The translations under genes were made by a program, and so were the position numbers. A stretch of 64,000 bases of DNA from Mycobacterium gastri. Its GTDB lineage: Bacteria; Actinomycetota; Actinomycetes; Mycobacteriales; Mycobacteriaceae. Positions within the stretch are counted from its first letter, which is position 1, and every line of letters starts with the position of its first letter. Positions 1 through 8,700 of the stretch are shown here, piece by piece. The notes under the pieces are model-generated. The model worked only from the letters and a program-made list of their open reading frames with translations. It was not told the DNA's origin and ran no database searches. The stretch lies in assembly GCF_002102175.1 (NCBI RefSeq), contig NZ_LQOX01000121.1:42586-106585 (forward strand). The letters run 5' to 3'.

Positions 1-1
1 C

Positions 2-1063
2 CTGACGGCGCTACGGGACGCGGCCGGCGCGGCCCGCTCAGCGATCGACAGCACCAGCGACGCGAGGGCGGCGTCGGCGCGCGCCGAAGCCGCGGCGGCC
101 CTGGCCGAGATCTCCGATACCGCGTCGCGAATACTGACGTCCTTCACGCCGGCGATCCCCGAGCGCACCGACGTGGTCTGGCTCGACCATGAGGAGAACC
201 GCGGTTCGCCCCGCAGCGTGCTGCGGGTTGCTCCGCTGTCAGTCGCCAACCTGCTGGCCACTGCCGTGTTCGCCCGTTCGACCACGGTGCTGACCTCGGC
301 GACGCTGGCAATCGGCGGGACCTTCGACGCGATGGCGGCGGCCTGGGGCCTGACTTCAGACAGGCCCTCAGACACTCCCTGGCGGGGCCTGGACGTGGGA
401 TCGCCGTTCCAGCATGCCAAGTCGGGAATTCTCTACGTGGCGGCCCATCTCCCGCCGCCCGGTCGTGACGGGACCGGGTCGGCGGAGCAGCTGACCGAAA
501 TCGCCGAACTCGTCACCGCGGCCGGCGGGCGGACCCTTGGCCTGTTCTCCTCGATGCGCGCGGCGCGCACCGCCGCCGACGCCATGCGCGAACGGCTTTC
601 CACGCCGGTGTTGTGTCAGGGCGACGACAGCACCTCCGCGCTCGTCGAGCAGTTCACCGCCGACGCCGCCACCTCCCTGTTCGGCACCCTGTCGTTATGG
701 CAGGGCGTCGACGTACCCGGACCATCGCTGTCGTTGGTGCTGATCGACCGCATCCCGTTTCCCCGCCCGGACGACCCGCTGCTGAGCGCCCGACAGCGCG
801 CGGTGGCGGCTCGCGGCGGCAACGGTTTCCTGACCGTCGCCGCGAATCATGCGGCGCTGCTGCTGGCGCAGGGCGCGGGCCGACTGTTGCGCCGAGTCAG
901 CGACCGTGGGGTGGTGGCGGTGCTGGATTCGCGGATGGTGACCGCCCGCTACGGAAGCTACCTGCGAGCTTCGTTGCCGCCGTTCTGGCAGACGACCGAC
1001 GCCGCCCAGGTCCGCGACGCACTGACGCGCCTACGCACCGTCCCGGACGACCGTTCGGCGTGA
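2..1063 (+). CDS. dinG: DinG-family ATP-dependent DNA helicase, C-terminal part
   Basis: This is the 3' end of a superfamily 2 (XPD/DinG-like) helicase gene; the frame is open from base 2, so the 5' part lies outside the window. Late helicase motifs are visible: TSATL (about base 295), a motif V-like stretch with GTLSLWQGVDVPG (about 680-720), and motif VI QGAGRLLRRVSDRG (about 870-910) with its arginine finger. DinG enzymes unwind DNA with a 5' overhang and many carry an Fe-S cluster, but the cysteines that would show this are upstream of the window. In M. tuberculosis (Rv1329c) dinG is next to glgP. Here an 8-9 kb block separates them. Confidence 0.9.
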   Translation: MTALRDAAGAARSAIDSTSDARAASARAEAAAALAEISDTASRILTSFTPAIPERTDVVWLDHEENRGSPRSVLRVAPLSVANLLATAVFARSTTVLTSATLAIGGTFDAMAAAWGLTSDRPSDTPWRGLDVGSPFQHAKSGILYVAAHLPPPGRDGTGSAEQLTEIAELVTAAGGRTLGLFSSMRAARTAADAMRERLSTPVLCQGDDSTSALVEQFTADAATSLFGTLSLWQGVDVPGPSLSLVLIDRIPFPRPDDPLLSARQRAVAARGGNGFLTVAANHAALLLAQGAGRLLRRVSDRGVVAVLDSRMVTARYGSYLRASLPPFWQTTDAAQVRDALTRLRTVPDDRSA

Positions 1064-1334
1064 CAAATCACGGACTTACCACCGATGCACCGATGTGGCC
1101 TAAACATACCGACGATGTGTGAGCTTGATCGAGAGGCGGTGCCCCATATCGCCCGACTGCCGCAGTCACCTGGTACAAACCACGCGAAACCCACTCCAAC
1201 TCCACATGACACAGCTCTAAAATCAACCGCGGGCACAGCCGCCTTCTTTCAGTCATCGAGTCTGGCAATGGCAATGGCCCGACGGCCGTTCAGCAAACCA
1301 GGTCGGCAGCTGCAGCACTGAATGGAGGGGCGTC
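1064..1334. other. Intergenic region between dinG and the accessory block
   Basis: This 271-base gap marks the left junction of the inserted block. I see no convincing gene, transposon end or long inverted repeat in it. The only clear signal is the Shine-Dalgarno-like GGAGGGG at 1324-1330 for the next gene. Confidence 0.5.
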
Positions 1335-4300
1335 ATGGCGTCCAAGGGTGTGGCTAAGTCCGGAACTCAACCGAGCCGCACCGCCCTAGGCGTGGAGGAC
1401 ACAAGCACCCAGACCGCCACCCCGCTGGACGCCGGTACGATCCGGATAGGCAGACCACGCCATCGGCGCCGGTCCGTCGCCCCGCTCACCCGGCGCCGCA
1501 AGCCCTCGTCAATGGCGGTGTTACTGGTAGCGGCGTTCGGTGCGTTCCTCGCGTTTCTCGACTCCACGATCGTCAACGTCGCCTTTCCGGCTATGCAGCG
1601 GTACTTCCACAGCCAAGACATCAGCAGCCTGTCCTGGGTGCTCAATGCCTACAACATTGTTCTAGCCGCATTCCTGGTAACCGGCGGCAGGCTCGCGGAC
1701 CTGCTCGGCCGCAGGCGGATGTTCATCTACGGCGTGGTGTTGTTCACGGCCGCATCCGTGTTGTGCGCGGCCGCCGCCACCGTCGGGCAATTGGTTACGT
1801 TCCGTGTGTTGCAAGGCGTGGGCGCAGCGATATTGATACCGGCATCACTTGCGCTCGTCGTCGAGGGCTTCGAGGCCGCACGCCGCGCACACGGGATCGG
1901 CCTGTGGGGTGCGGCGGCGGCACTCGCATCGGGCCTCGGCCCCCCCATCGGCGGTGCCATCGTGGAGATCTCGAGCTGGCGGTGGGTGTTTCTAGTGAAC
2001 CTTCCGCTCGGCATTGTGGCGGTGGTGGTGGCGCGGCGGGGGCTCGTCGAAAGCCGAGCTCCAGGGCGCCGGCATATACCTGATTTGCGAGGGGCGGCGC
2101 TGCTCGCCATCTCGCTCGGGTTCGTCACCCTTGGATTGGTCAAAGGTACGGATTGGGGTTGGCTCAGCACGGCGAGCGTCGGGTCGATGCTGGCCGGGGC
2201 GGTCGCGATGGTCGGATTTGTGCTGAGCTCGCGCCGCCACCCCGCCCCGCTGATCGACCCGGCGTTCTTGCGCGTGCGGTCCTTTGTGACCGGCAACGTA
2301 CTGACCGCCATCGCGAGCGCAGGGTTCTACGGCTACCTGCTCACGCATGTGCTGTACCTGAACTATGTATGGGGCTACACGTTGCTGCGGGCGGGTATGG
2401 CGATCGCCCCGGCTGCGCTCGTTGCGGCAGTCGTCGCGGCGGTACTTGGCCGCGTCGCCGACCGGCACGGTTACCGCGTGATTGTCGTCGTCGGCTCACT
2501 GATCTGGGCTGCCAGCCTGCTCTGGTACGCCGAGCGCGTCGGGTCCGCGCCGGATTTCCTCGGTGAGTGGCTACCCGGCCAGATGATGCAGGGCATCGGA
2601 GTCGGCGCAACATTGCCGGTGCTCGGCAGTGCCGCTCTCGCTGGGCTGGGCACGAGCGCCAGCTACGCCACCGCCTCGGCAGTGGTCAGCAGTGTCCGCC
2701 AACTCGGCTCCGTGATCGGCGTCGCGCTGCTCGTGGTGGTGATCGGCACGCCGGCGCGGGGCGCGCTCGAAGCGGCGCTGCGGCGAGGATGGGTACTAGC
2801 CGCGATCTGCTTTGTGCTGGTCGCGATGGGAGGGCTGGTTCTGGGCCGCGCCCGCCACTCCGCGACCGACGCGGATGAGCCTGCGCCTGGACCGGAAATC
2901 GACCCGCTGACGCTGAGACCGGCGGCCCAGCCGGCATCCGCATCCGACCAGCCGCAGGCGACCGCCGCCCGCGAGCCCGATCTGCTCGCATCGCTGCCGC
3001 TGTTTGCCGGGCTGGATGCGGCCGCCTTGGCGGAACTGCGGGACCGTGCCCAACTGGTTGAGCTCGAGGCGGGCGCGTACCTATTTCATGCGGGTGATCC
3101 CTCCGACTGCCTGTATGTGGTACGTAACGGCCGGCTACAGGTCGTCAACAAGGACGTCGTAGTCACCGAGCTGGGCCGCGGGGAGGTCGTCGGTGAGCTT
3201 GGCTTGCTCATCCAGGCGCCCCGTTCCGCATCAATTAGAGCCGTGCGCGACTCGACGCTGGTGCGACTTACCAAGGCCGACTTCGACAAGATCGCCGACG
3301 CGAGCATGCTCGAGGCCTTGGTCCGGGTCTTGGCCACCCGGCTGCATCAGACACCACCACCGGCGGTCCCGCGGCTGCCGACCCCGGAGGCGGTCGTCGC
3401 CGTTGTCGGGGTCGATGCTGACGCGCCCGCGTCGATGGTGGCCACTGAGCTGGTCACTGGGCTGTCGAGGAGGCTACGGGCGGTCAACCCCGGCCGTGTC
3501 GACCGCGACGGACTGGAAAATGCCGAGCTTGTCGCGGACAAGGTGGTGCTCGCGGCGGCGTTCGACGACGCTGACTGGCGAGACTTCTGCTTGCGGGTCG
3601 CCGACCGCATCGTGCTGATCGCGGGCAATCCCACGCCACCGCAACCACTTCCGGCACGCGCCGCGGGCGCCGACCTCGTGTTCGCCGGACCGTGCGCCCA
3701 GCGCGCACACCGCCGCGCATGGGAGGAATTGATCACGCCGCGATCGGTGCATTCAGTCCGCCCCGGACACGCGGCCGCTGACCTGCGCCCACTCGCCGCG
3801 CGCATCGCGGGCTGCTCGGTCGGGCTGGTCCTTGGTGGTGGGGGCGCACGGGCATTCGCTCACCTTGGTGTGCTGGCGGAGTTGGAGGCCGCCGGGCTGA
3901 CGGTCGACCGGTTCGCCGGGACCAGTATGGGTTCGATGATCGCGGCACTCGGAGCAACGGGTATGGACGCAGTCGCGATAGACGCCTACGTCTACGAGTA
4001 CTTCCTTCGCAACAATCTGATTTCCGATTACACCGTGCCGAGCAAGGGACTCATCCGTGGACGGCGCACCATGGCCGCTCTTCAGAGCGGCTTCGGAGAG
4101 CTGCTGGTGGAGGAACTGCCGAAGCAATTCCGCTGCGTCAGTGTCGACCTGCTGGCCCGGCGTGCCGTGGTGCATCGGCGCGGCCGGTTGGCCGACGTCA
4201 TCGGATGTTCTATGCGCCTGCCCGGCTTGTACGCGCCGCAGGTCTACGACGGTACGCTGCACGTCGACGGTGCTGTGCTGGACAACCTGCCCGTGGCCAC

Positions 4301-4607
4301 GTTGGCGGGCCCAGAGGGCCCGGTGATCGCGGTCCAGATCGGCACGGGTAATGGGCCACATTCCGCCGCAGATACTCCCCGGGTGCCGAGTATCGTCGAC
4401 ACGCTTATCCGCACCATGACGATCGGCAGCGGGATGGCGTCGACGGCGGAGCTGGCACGGGCCGACCTCGCGATCCGACCTGACGCGAGCAAGGTCGGAT
4501 TCCTGGAGTTCCACCAGATCGACCAGGCCCGCGAGGCAGGCCGGATTGCAACCCGCGAACTTCTGCCCCAGATCATGGCGTTGGCGCACGGCCGAGCGCA
4601 GCAATGA
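1335..4607 (+). CDS. MFS transporter / cNMP-binding / patatin-like phospholipase fusion
   Basis: This 1090-residue protein has three modules. Residues about 60-515 are a DHA2-type (14-helix) major facilitator with motif A-like GGRLADLLGRRR. Residues about 565-680 are a cyclic-nucleotide-binding domain with a phosphate-cassette-like GELGLLIQAPRSAS. Residues about 825-1060 are a patatin/NTE-type lipase with oxyanion loop GLVLGGGGARAFAH, nucleophile elbow GTSMG (about 862) and the dyad aspartate in DGAVLDNLP (about 975). The catalytic Ser and Asp are both present. The same architecture is known in M. tuberculosis Rv3728 and Rv3239c. Family knowledge suggests a membrane exporter with a cytoplasmic lipid hydrolase that may be gated by cAMP; the substrate is unknown. 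ATG at 1335 follows GGAGGGG. It is first of four same-strand genes. Confidence 0.85.
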   Translation: MASKGVAKSGTQPSRTALGVEDTSTQTATPLDAGTIRIGRPRHRRRSVAPLTRRRKPSSMAVLLVAAFGAFLAFLDSTIVNVAFPAMQRYFHSQDISSLSWVLNAYNIVLAAFLVTGGRLADLLGRRRMFIYGVVLFTAASVLCAAAATVGQLVTFRVLQGVGAAILIPASLALVVEGFEAARRAHGIGLWGAAAALASGLGPPIGGAIVEISSWRWVFLVNLPLGIVAVVVARRGLVESRAPGRRHIPDLRGAALLAISLGFVTLGLVKGTDWGWLSTASVGSMLAGAVAMVGFVLSSRRHPAPLIDPAFLRVRSFVTGNVLTAIASAGFYGYLLTHVLYLNYVWGYTLLRAGMAIAPAALVAAVVAAVLGRVADRHGYRVIVVVGSLIWAASLLWYAERVGSAPDFLGEWLPGQMMQGIGVGATLPVLGSAALAGLGTSASYATASAVVSSVRQLGSVIGVALLVVVIGTPARGALEAALRRGWVLAAICFVLVAMGGLVLGRARHSATDADEPAPGPEIDPLTLRPAAQPASASDQPQATAAREPDLLASLPLFAGLDAAALAELRDRAQLVELEAGAYLFHAGDPSDCLYVVRNGRLQVVNKDVVVTELGRGEVVGELGLLIQAPRSASIRAVRDSTLVRLTKADFDKIADASMLEALVRVLATRLHQTPPPAVPRLPTPEAVVAVVGVDADAPASMVATELVTGLSRRLRAVNPGRVDRDGLENAELVADKVVLAAAFDDADWRDFCLRVADRIVLIAGNPTPPQPLPARAAGADLVFAGPCAQRAHRRAWEELITPRSVHSVRPGHAAADLRPLAARIAGCSVGLVLGGGGARAFAHLGVLAELEAAGLTVDRFAGTSMGSMIAALGATGMDAVAIDAYVYEYFLRNNLISDYTVPSKGLIRGRRTMAALQSGFGELLVEELPKQFRCVSVDLLARRAVVHRRGRLADVIGCSMRLPGLYAPQVYDGTLHVDGAVLDNLPVATLAGPEGPVIAVQIGTGNGPHSAADTPRVPSIVDTLIRTMTIGSGMASTAELARADLAIRPDASKVGFLEFHQIDQAREAGRIATRELLPQIMALAHGRAQQ

Positions 4608-4754
4608 TCCGCTCTGGCCGCAGCGGCGTTCCCGAAATCGAACTCACGCTGCAAACGGTGGCCGAGGCCATCGGGCTCCCTGGCCGCCAACGATATTCAC
4701 GGCACCCCGGACACGGGATGCTCACGAATATTACGATCGAACGGGAGAATCCGC

Positions 4755-5636
4755 ATGGCTGACGTCGCAGTGGTTACCAACAGCAATACCGGCCTGCCAC
4801 GCACGCTCATCGAGGATCTCGACATCACGGTGGTGTCGATGTACTACGACCTGGGCACCGGTCGGCTGCGCGAATCAGAGTTCGACGGTGATGCCGACAG
4901 GTTCTACACCGAGCTCGAGGCATCGAAGTACGTTGCCACCACGTCGCCGGCAACCGTAGACGATTACATCGCGGTGTTCGAACGGCTGCTGCAGACGCAC
5001 AACACCGTCGTCTCGGTCCTGCTCACCTCCGCGTATTCCCCGACCTGCGCAAATGCTCGGCAGGCCGCGGCGCAGCTGGAATCTGAGGGCCGCGGCGGTG
5101 AGCGCGTGGTGGTGATCGACTCGGCCGGCACCGGCGGGCGTATGGGAGTTCAAGCACTGGCTGCCGCACGTGCCGCAGCCGCGGGGCAAGACCGCTCACG
5201 CGTGATCGAGCGGGTACGCCGGGCGCGTCAAGAGGTCCGGGTGTGGGTCCTCGTCGAGACTCTCGAGTATCTAAGGCGCGGCGGCAAGATCGGCCTTGCC
5301 GCGGCGTGGCTCGGCTCGTCACTCGACCTCAAGTCGATCATCACGATCGAATCGGAAACCAAGGCTGTCGAGCGTGTCCGCACGCGCAAGCGCGGTACCG
5401 AGCGGCTGGTCGAATTGATGCGACAGCGCCGTCCGGCCGGCGCCGATCGATGGTTCGTACAACACACGAATGCGCATGACGACGCGCAGCAGCTGGCAGA
5501 CCGTCTCGCCGGGCTGTTCGGTACCGAGCCGCTGTTCGTCTCCGAGCACGGACCGGTGGTCGCAATCAACTTCGGTCCTCAATCGTTGTGGGTCGGCGGT
5601 CTTCCCGGCACCGCACTGGACGGCGGGCGTGGCTGA
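4755..5636 (+). CDS. DegV family fatty-acid-binding protein
   Basis: This 293-residue protein has the DegV fold signature. The N-terminal TNSNTGLP replaces the usual D-S-T/S loop. Ligand-pocket segments TTSPATVDDY (about 61-70) and LLTSAYSPTCANA (about 90-102) correspond to the TSQPS and SSG.SGT motifs, and VETLEYLRRGGKIG (about 172-185) is the strongly conserved family block. DegV proteins bind a single fatty acid; in Firmicutes relatives (FakB) they present it to a kinase for phosphorylation. No FakA-like kinase is seen here. It lies 147 bases after the transporter-lipase fusion and 106 bases before the kinase-cyclase, so cotranscription is plausible. The role is inferred to be fatty-acid carriage or sensing. 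Confidence 0.85.
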   Translation: MADVAVVTNSNTGLPRTLIEDLDITVVSMYYDLGTGRLRESEFDGDADRFYTELEASKYVATTSPATVDDYIAVFERLLQTHNTVVSVLLTSAYSPTCANARQAAAQLESEGRGGERVVVIDSAGTGGRMGVQALAAARAAAAGQDRSRVIERVRRARQEVRVWVLVETLEYLRRGGKIGLAAAWLGSSLDLKSIITIESETKAVERVRTRKRGTERLVELMRQRRPAGADRWFVQHTNAHDDAQQLADRLAGLFGTEPLFVSEHGPVVAINFGPQSLWVGGLPGTALDGGRG

Positions 5637-5742
5637 CGTCACGATCATTCCCGACAACGGCCCCGGTGACCGGGACCCATCTTCGTCGTGGGGTGCTGTT
5701 GGCCCCGCAGCCTCGTCGGCACGGCGCGGTGGTAACTGACCG

Positions 5743-8700
5743 ATGAGTACGGTCGCGAGTGTCGAATGCACCAAGTGTGGGGCCGCCAACCGGCCTCAGG
5801 CCAAGTTTTGCGGCGCCTGCGGCGCGTCGCTCGTCGTCGAGGTCGCCTGCCCAGGGTGCGGCGCGCCCAACCCGGGCTCGCGCAGTTTCTGTGACGAATG
5901 CGGCAGCAAGCTAGGCGTGGGGTCCGTGCCGGCGCAACCCACCAGCGCCCCGGCCCCACCAACACTGTCGGACGGGCGCTACATACTCGGTCGCCTGCTC
6001 GGCGAAGGCGCCGGCAAACGGGTGTACCTCGCCACCGACACCCGCCTGCAACGCGAGGTGGCCGCCGCGCTGTTCAAGGCCGACGGCACGGACGAGACCG
6101 CCATGCGCCGCGCGCGCCGGGAGGCCGAGGCGATGGCCAAGCTTGGCGAGCACCCAAACGTCGTCAACGTGTATGACTTCGGCGAAGAGGCGGGCCAGCT
6201 ATACCTGATCAGCCAATACATGGCCGGAGGTGACCTGCAAGACCTGCTCTCAGACGCGGCTGATCACCGGATCGCCATCGAGCAGGTGGTTCGAATCGGG
6301 GCGGACATCGCCAGCGGGCTCGCGCACGCGCACAGCCAAGGTGTGGTGCACCGTGACGTCAAGCCCCAGAACGTGTGGCTGGCGCCCGACGGTACCGCTA
6401 AGCTCGGCGATTTCGGGCTTGCGGTAGCCGAGGGCAGCTCGCGGCTGACGCGCGAGGGGACGATTATCGGAACAGTCGCCTATATGTCGCCCGAACAGGG
6501 CCTCGGTCGCGGCTCCGACGCGCGTTCGGACATCTACTCGCTGGGCGCCCTACTGTACGAATTGCTCTGTGGCATAACGCCGTTCGTGGGCGAGTCGCCC
6601 GCCGCCGTCGTCTCCCAGCATGTCTCGACCGCACCAATCGCTCCGAGCGGACATCGCACCGGTGTTCCAGCTGCCCTTGACCAGTTACTGCTGAAGATGC
6701 TGGCGAAGCCGCCGGAAGCCCGTCCCCAGGAAGCGGCCGAGGTTCGCGACACACTCGACCTGATCGCCGCGACGGTCGCTGGTGCTGATAGCGCGCCTCG
6801 TGACGTGGCCGCGCTCGACCGAATCACCGACAGCACGTTCGTCGGGCGAGAGCGGGAGACCCAGCAACTACGCGCCGCGATCGATGACGCGATCAGCCGC
6901 CGCGGACGCTCGGTTCTGGTGAGTGGCGAGTCCGGAATCGGTAAGACGCGCCTTGTCTCGGAGGTCGCAGCCTACGCTGCGCTACGCGGCGCACAGGTTT
7001 TGTGGGGCCGCTGCTATGCGGGCGCCGGTGCTCCCGCCTATTGGCCGTGGGTGCAGGTGATCCGCGACTACGCACACGAGCGCGACGCGAAGACAATGGC
7101 TTCTGAATTGGGCTCAGGCGCGTTCGAGATCGCCCAGATCGTTTCTGAGGTGCGCGAGCAGCTGCCCGAGATACCCGAATCACCCCCGCTCGACGCCGAG
7201 CAGGCGCGGTTCCGGCTGTTCGATTCGATCTCAAGATTCTTGATCAGCGCGTCTGACCGCCAGCCGCTGGCGATATTCCTCGAAGACCTGCATCAAGCCG
7301 ACCGCCCCTCGCTCATGCTCCTGCAGTTCATCGCGCGCGAGCTAGCCCGCTCACGTGTGTTCCTGCTGGGCACCTACCGTGACGACGAGCTCGCCGACGA
7401 CCACTACTTGAACGTTGTGCTCACCGCGCTGAGCAAGGAGCGGGGCTACGCGCACATCAGGTTGCGGGGACTTTCCGATCACAACGTCAAAGCCATGCTG
7501 GAAGCGGTGCTGCAGCAACCGCTGACGCGGCGACGCGAGCTCAAGCTCGCAGAAACCGTTTGCCGAGAATCGGAGGGCAACCCTTACTTCGCCGAGGAGA
7601 TCGCTCGCCACCTGATCGACTCCCAAGTGCTCGTCTGGCGCAAAGATCGGTGGGTTGTCGACTTCCGTGAAGGCCAGGAACTCGGCATCCCCCGGGGTGT
7701 CCGAGAGGTCGTATCCCATCGTTTTGAGGCGCTGCCGGACGAGACGCTCAAGCTGCTGTCGACCGCCGCCGTGATTGGCCGTGAGTTCGATCTGCAGATC
7801 CTGACGCGGATCAGTGGGCTTGAGGCAAACGCCGTGCTGGCACAGCTGCAGCCGGCGCTCGACGAAACGATCGTACGGCCGTGCGTCGGCGAGCCCGGCG
7901 GGTATGTCTTCGCCCACGGCGCGACTCGCGACGCACTGTATGACGACCTTCCCGCGCTGCACCGCTGCCAACTGCACATCGCCGTCGGCGAAGCCCTCGA
8001 GCAGGTCTATGAAGAGCGGATCGAGTCGCATCTGTCACAGATCGCATACCACTTCGCCAAGGCAGCTCCGCGGGGAGACATCGCGAAGGCGGCCGACTAC
8101 GCGTGGTGGGCGGCCGAACGGGCGGTGACGACGTATGCCTACGAAGACGCGGTTAGCCTCTTCGATACGTCGCTGCGGCTGTTCGACTCGCTTTCGGAAG
8201 TGGAGCCGCGGCGCCGGTGCGATCTGCTGTTGGCGCTCGGGGATGCCAGCTGGCGGGCCGGCGAGGCCGAGCGTGCCCGCGCGACGTTCGGCGAGGCGGC
8301 GGAGACGGCACGTGATCTGGCGCTGAATGACCACTACGCTCGTGCCGCACTGGGATACGGGGGTAGTGCAACCCGCATCTCGATCACCGATCAGGCTGAT
8401 GAACGGTTGGCGGCGATGTTGACTGAGGCACTCGACATGCTGCCGGTGCGGGACACCGCGCTGCGAGTGAGAGTCCTCGCTCGGCTGGCCCTCGAGCTTC
8501 GCTGCAAGCAGGCTATGGACGAAGCCGGGCGGTTGAGCGCGCAAGCCGTCGAGATGGCAGAGCGGGTCGGCGACCCGAAGATCATGCTGCGGGCCATGCA
8601 CAGCCGCCAGTGGTCGACGATGGGCCCTGACACCCTCGACGAGGCAGTCGCGTCCGGCAAGGAGATGGTGCGGCTCGCCCGGATCGTTGGTGACCGCGAT

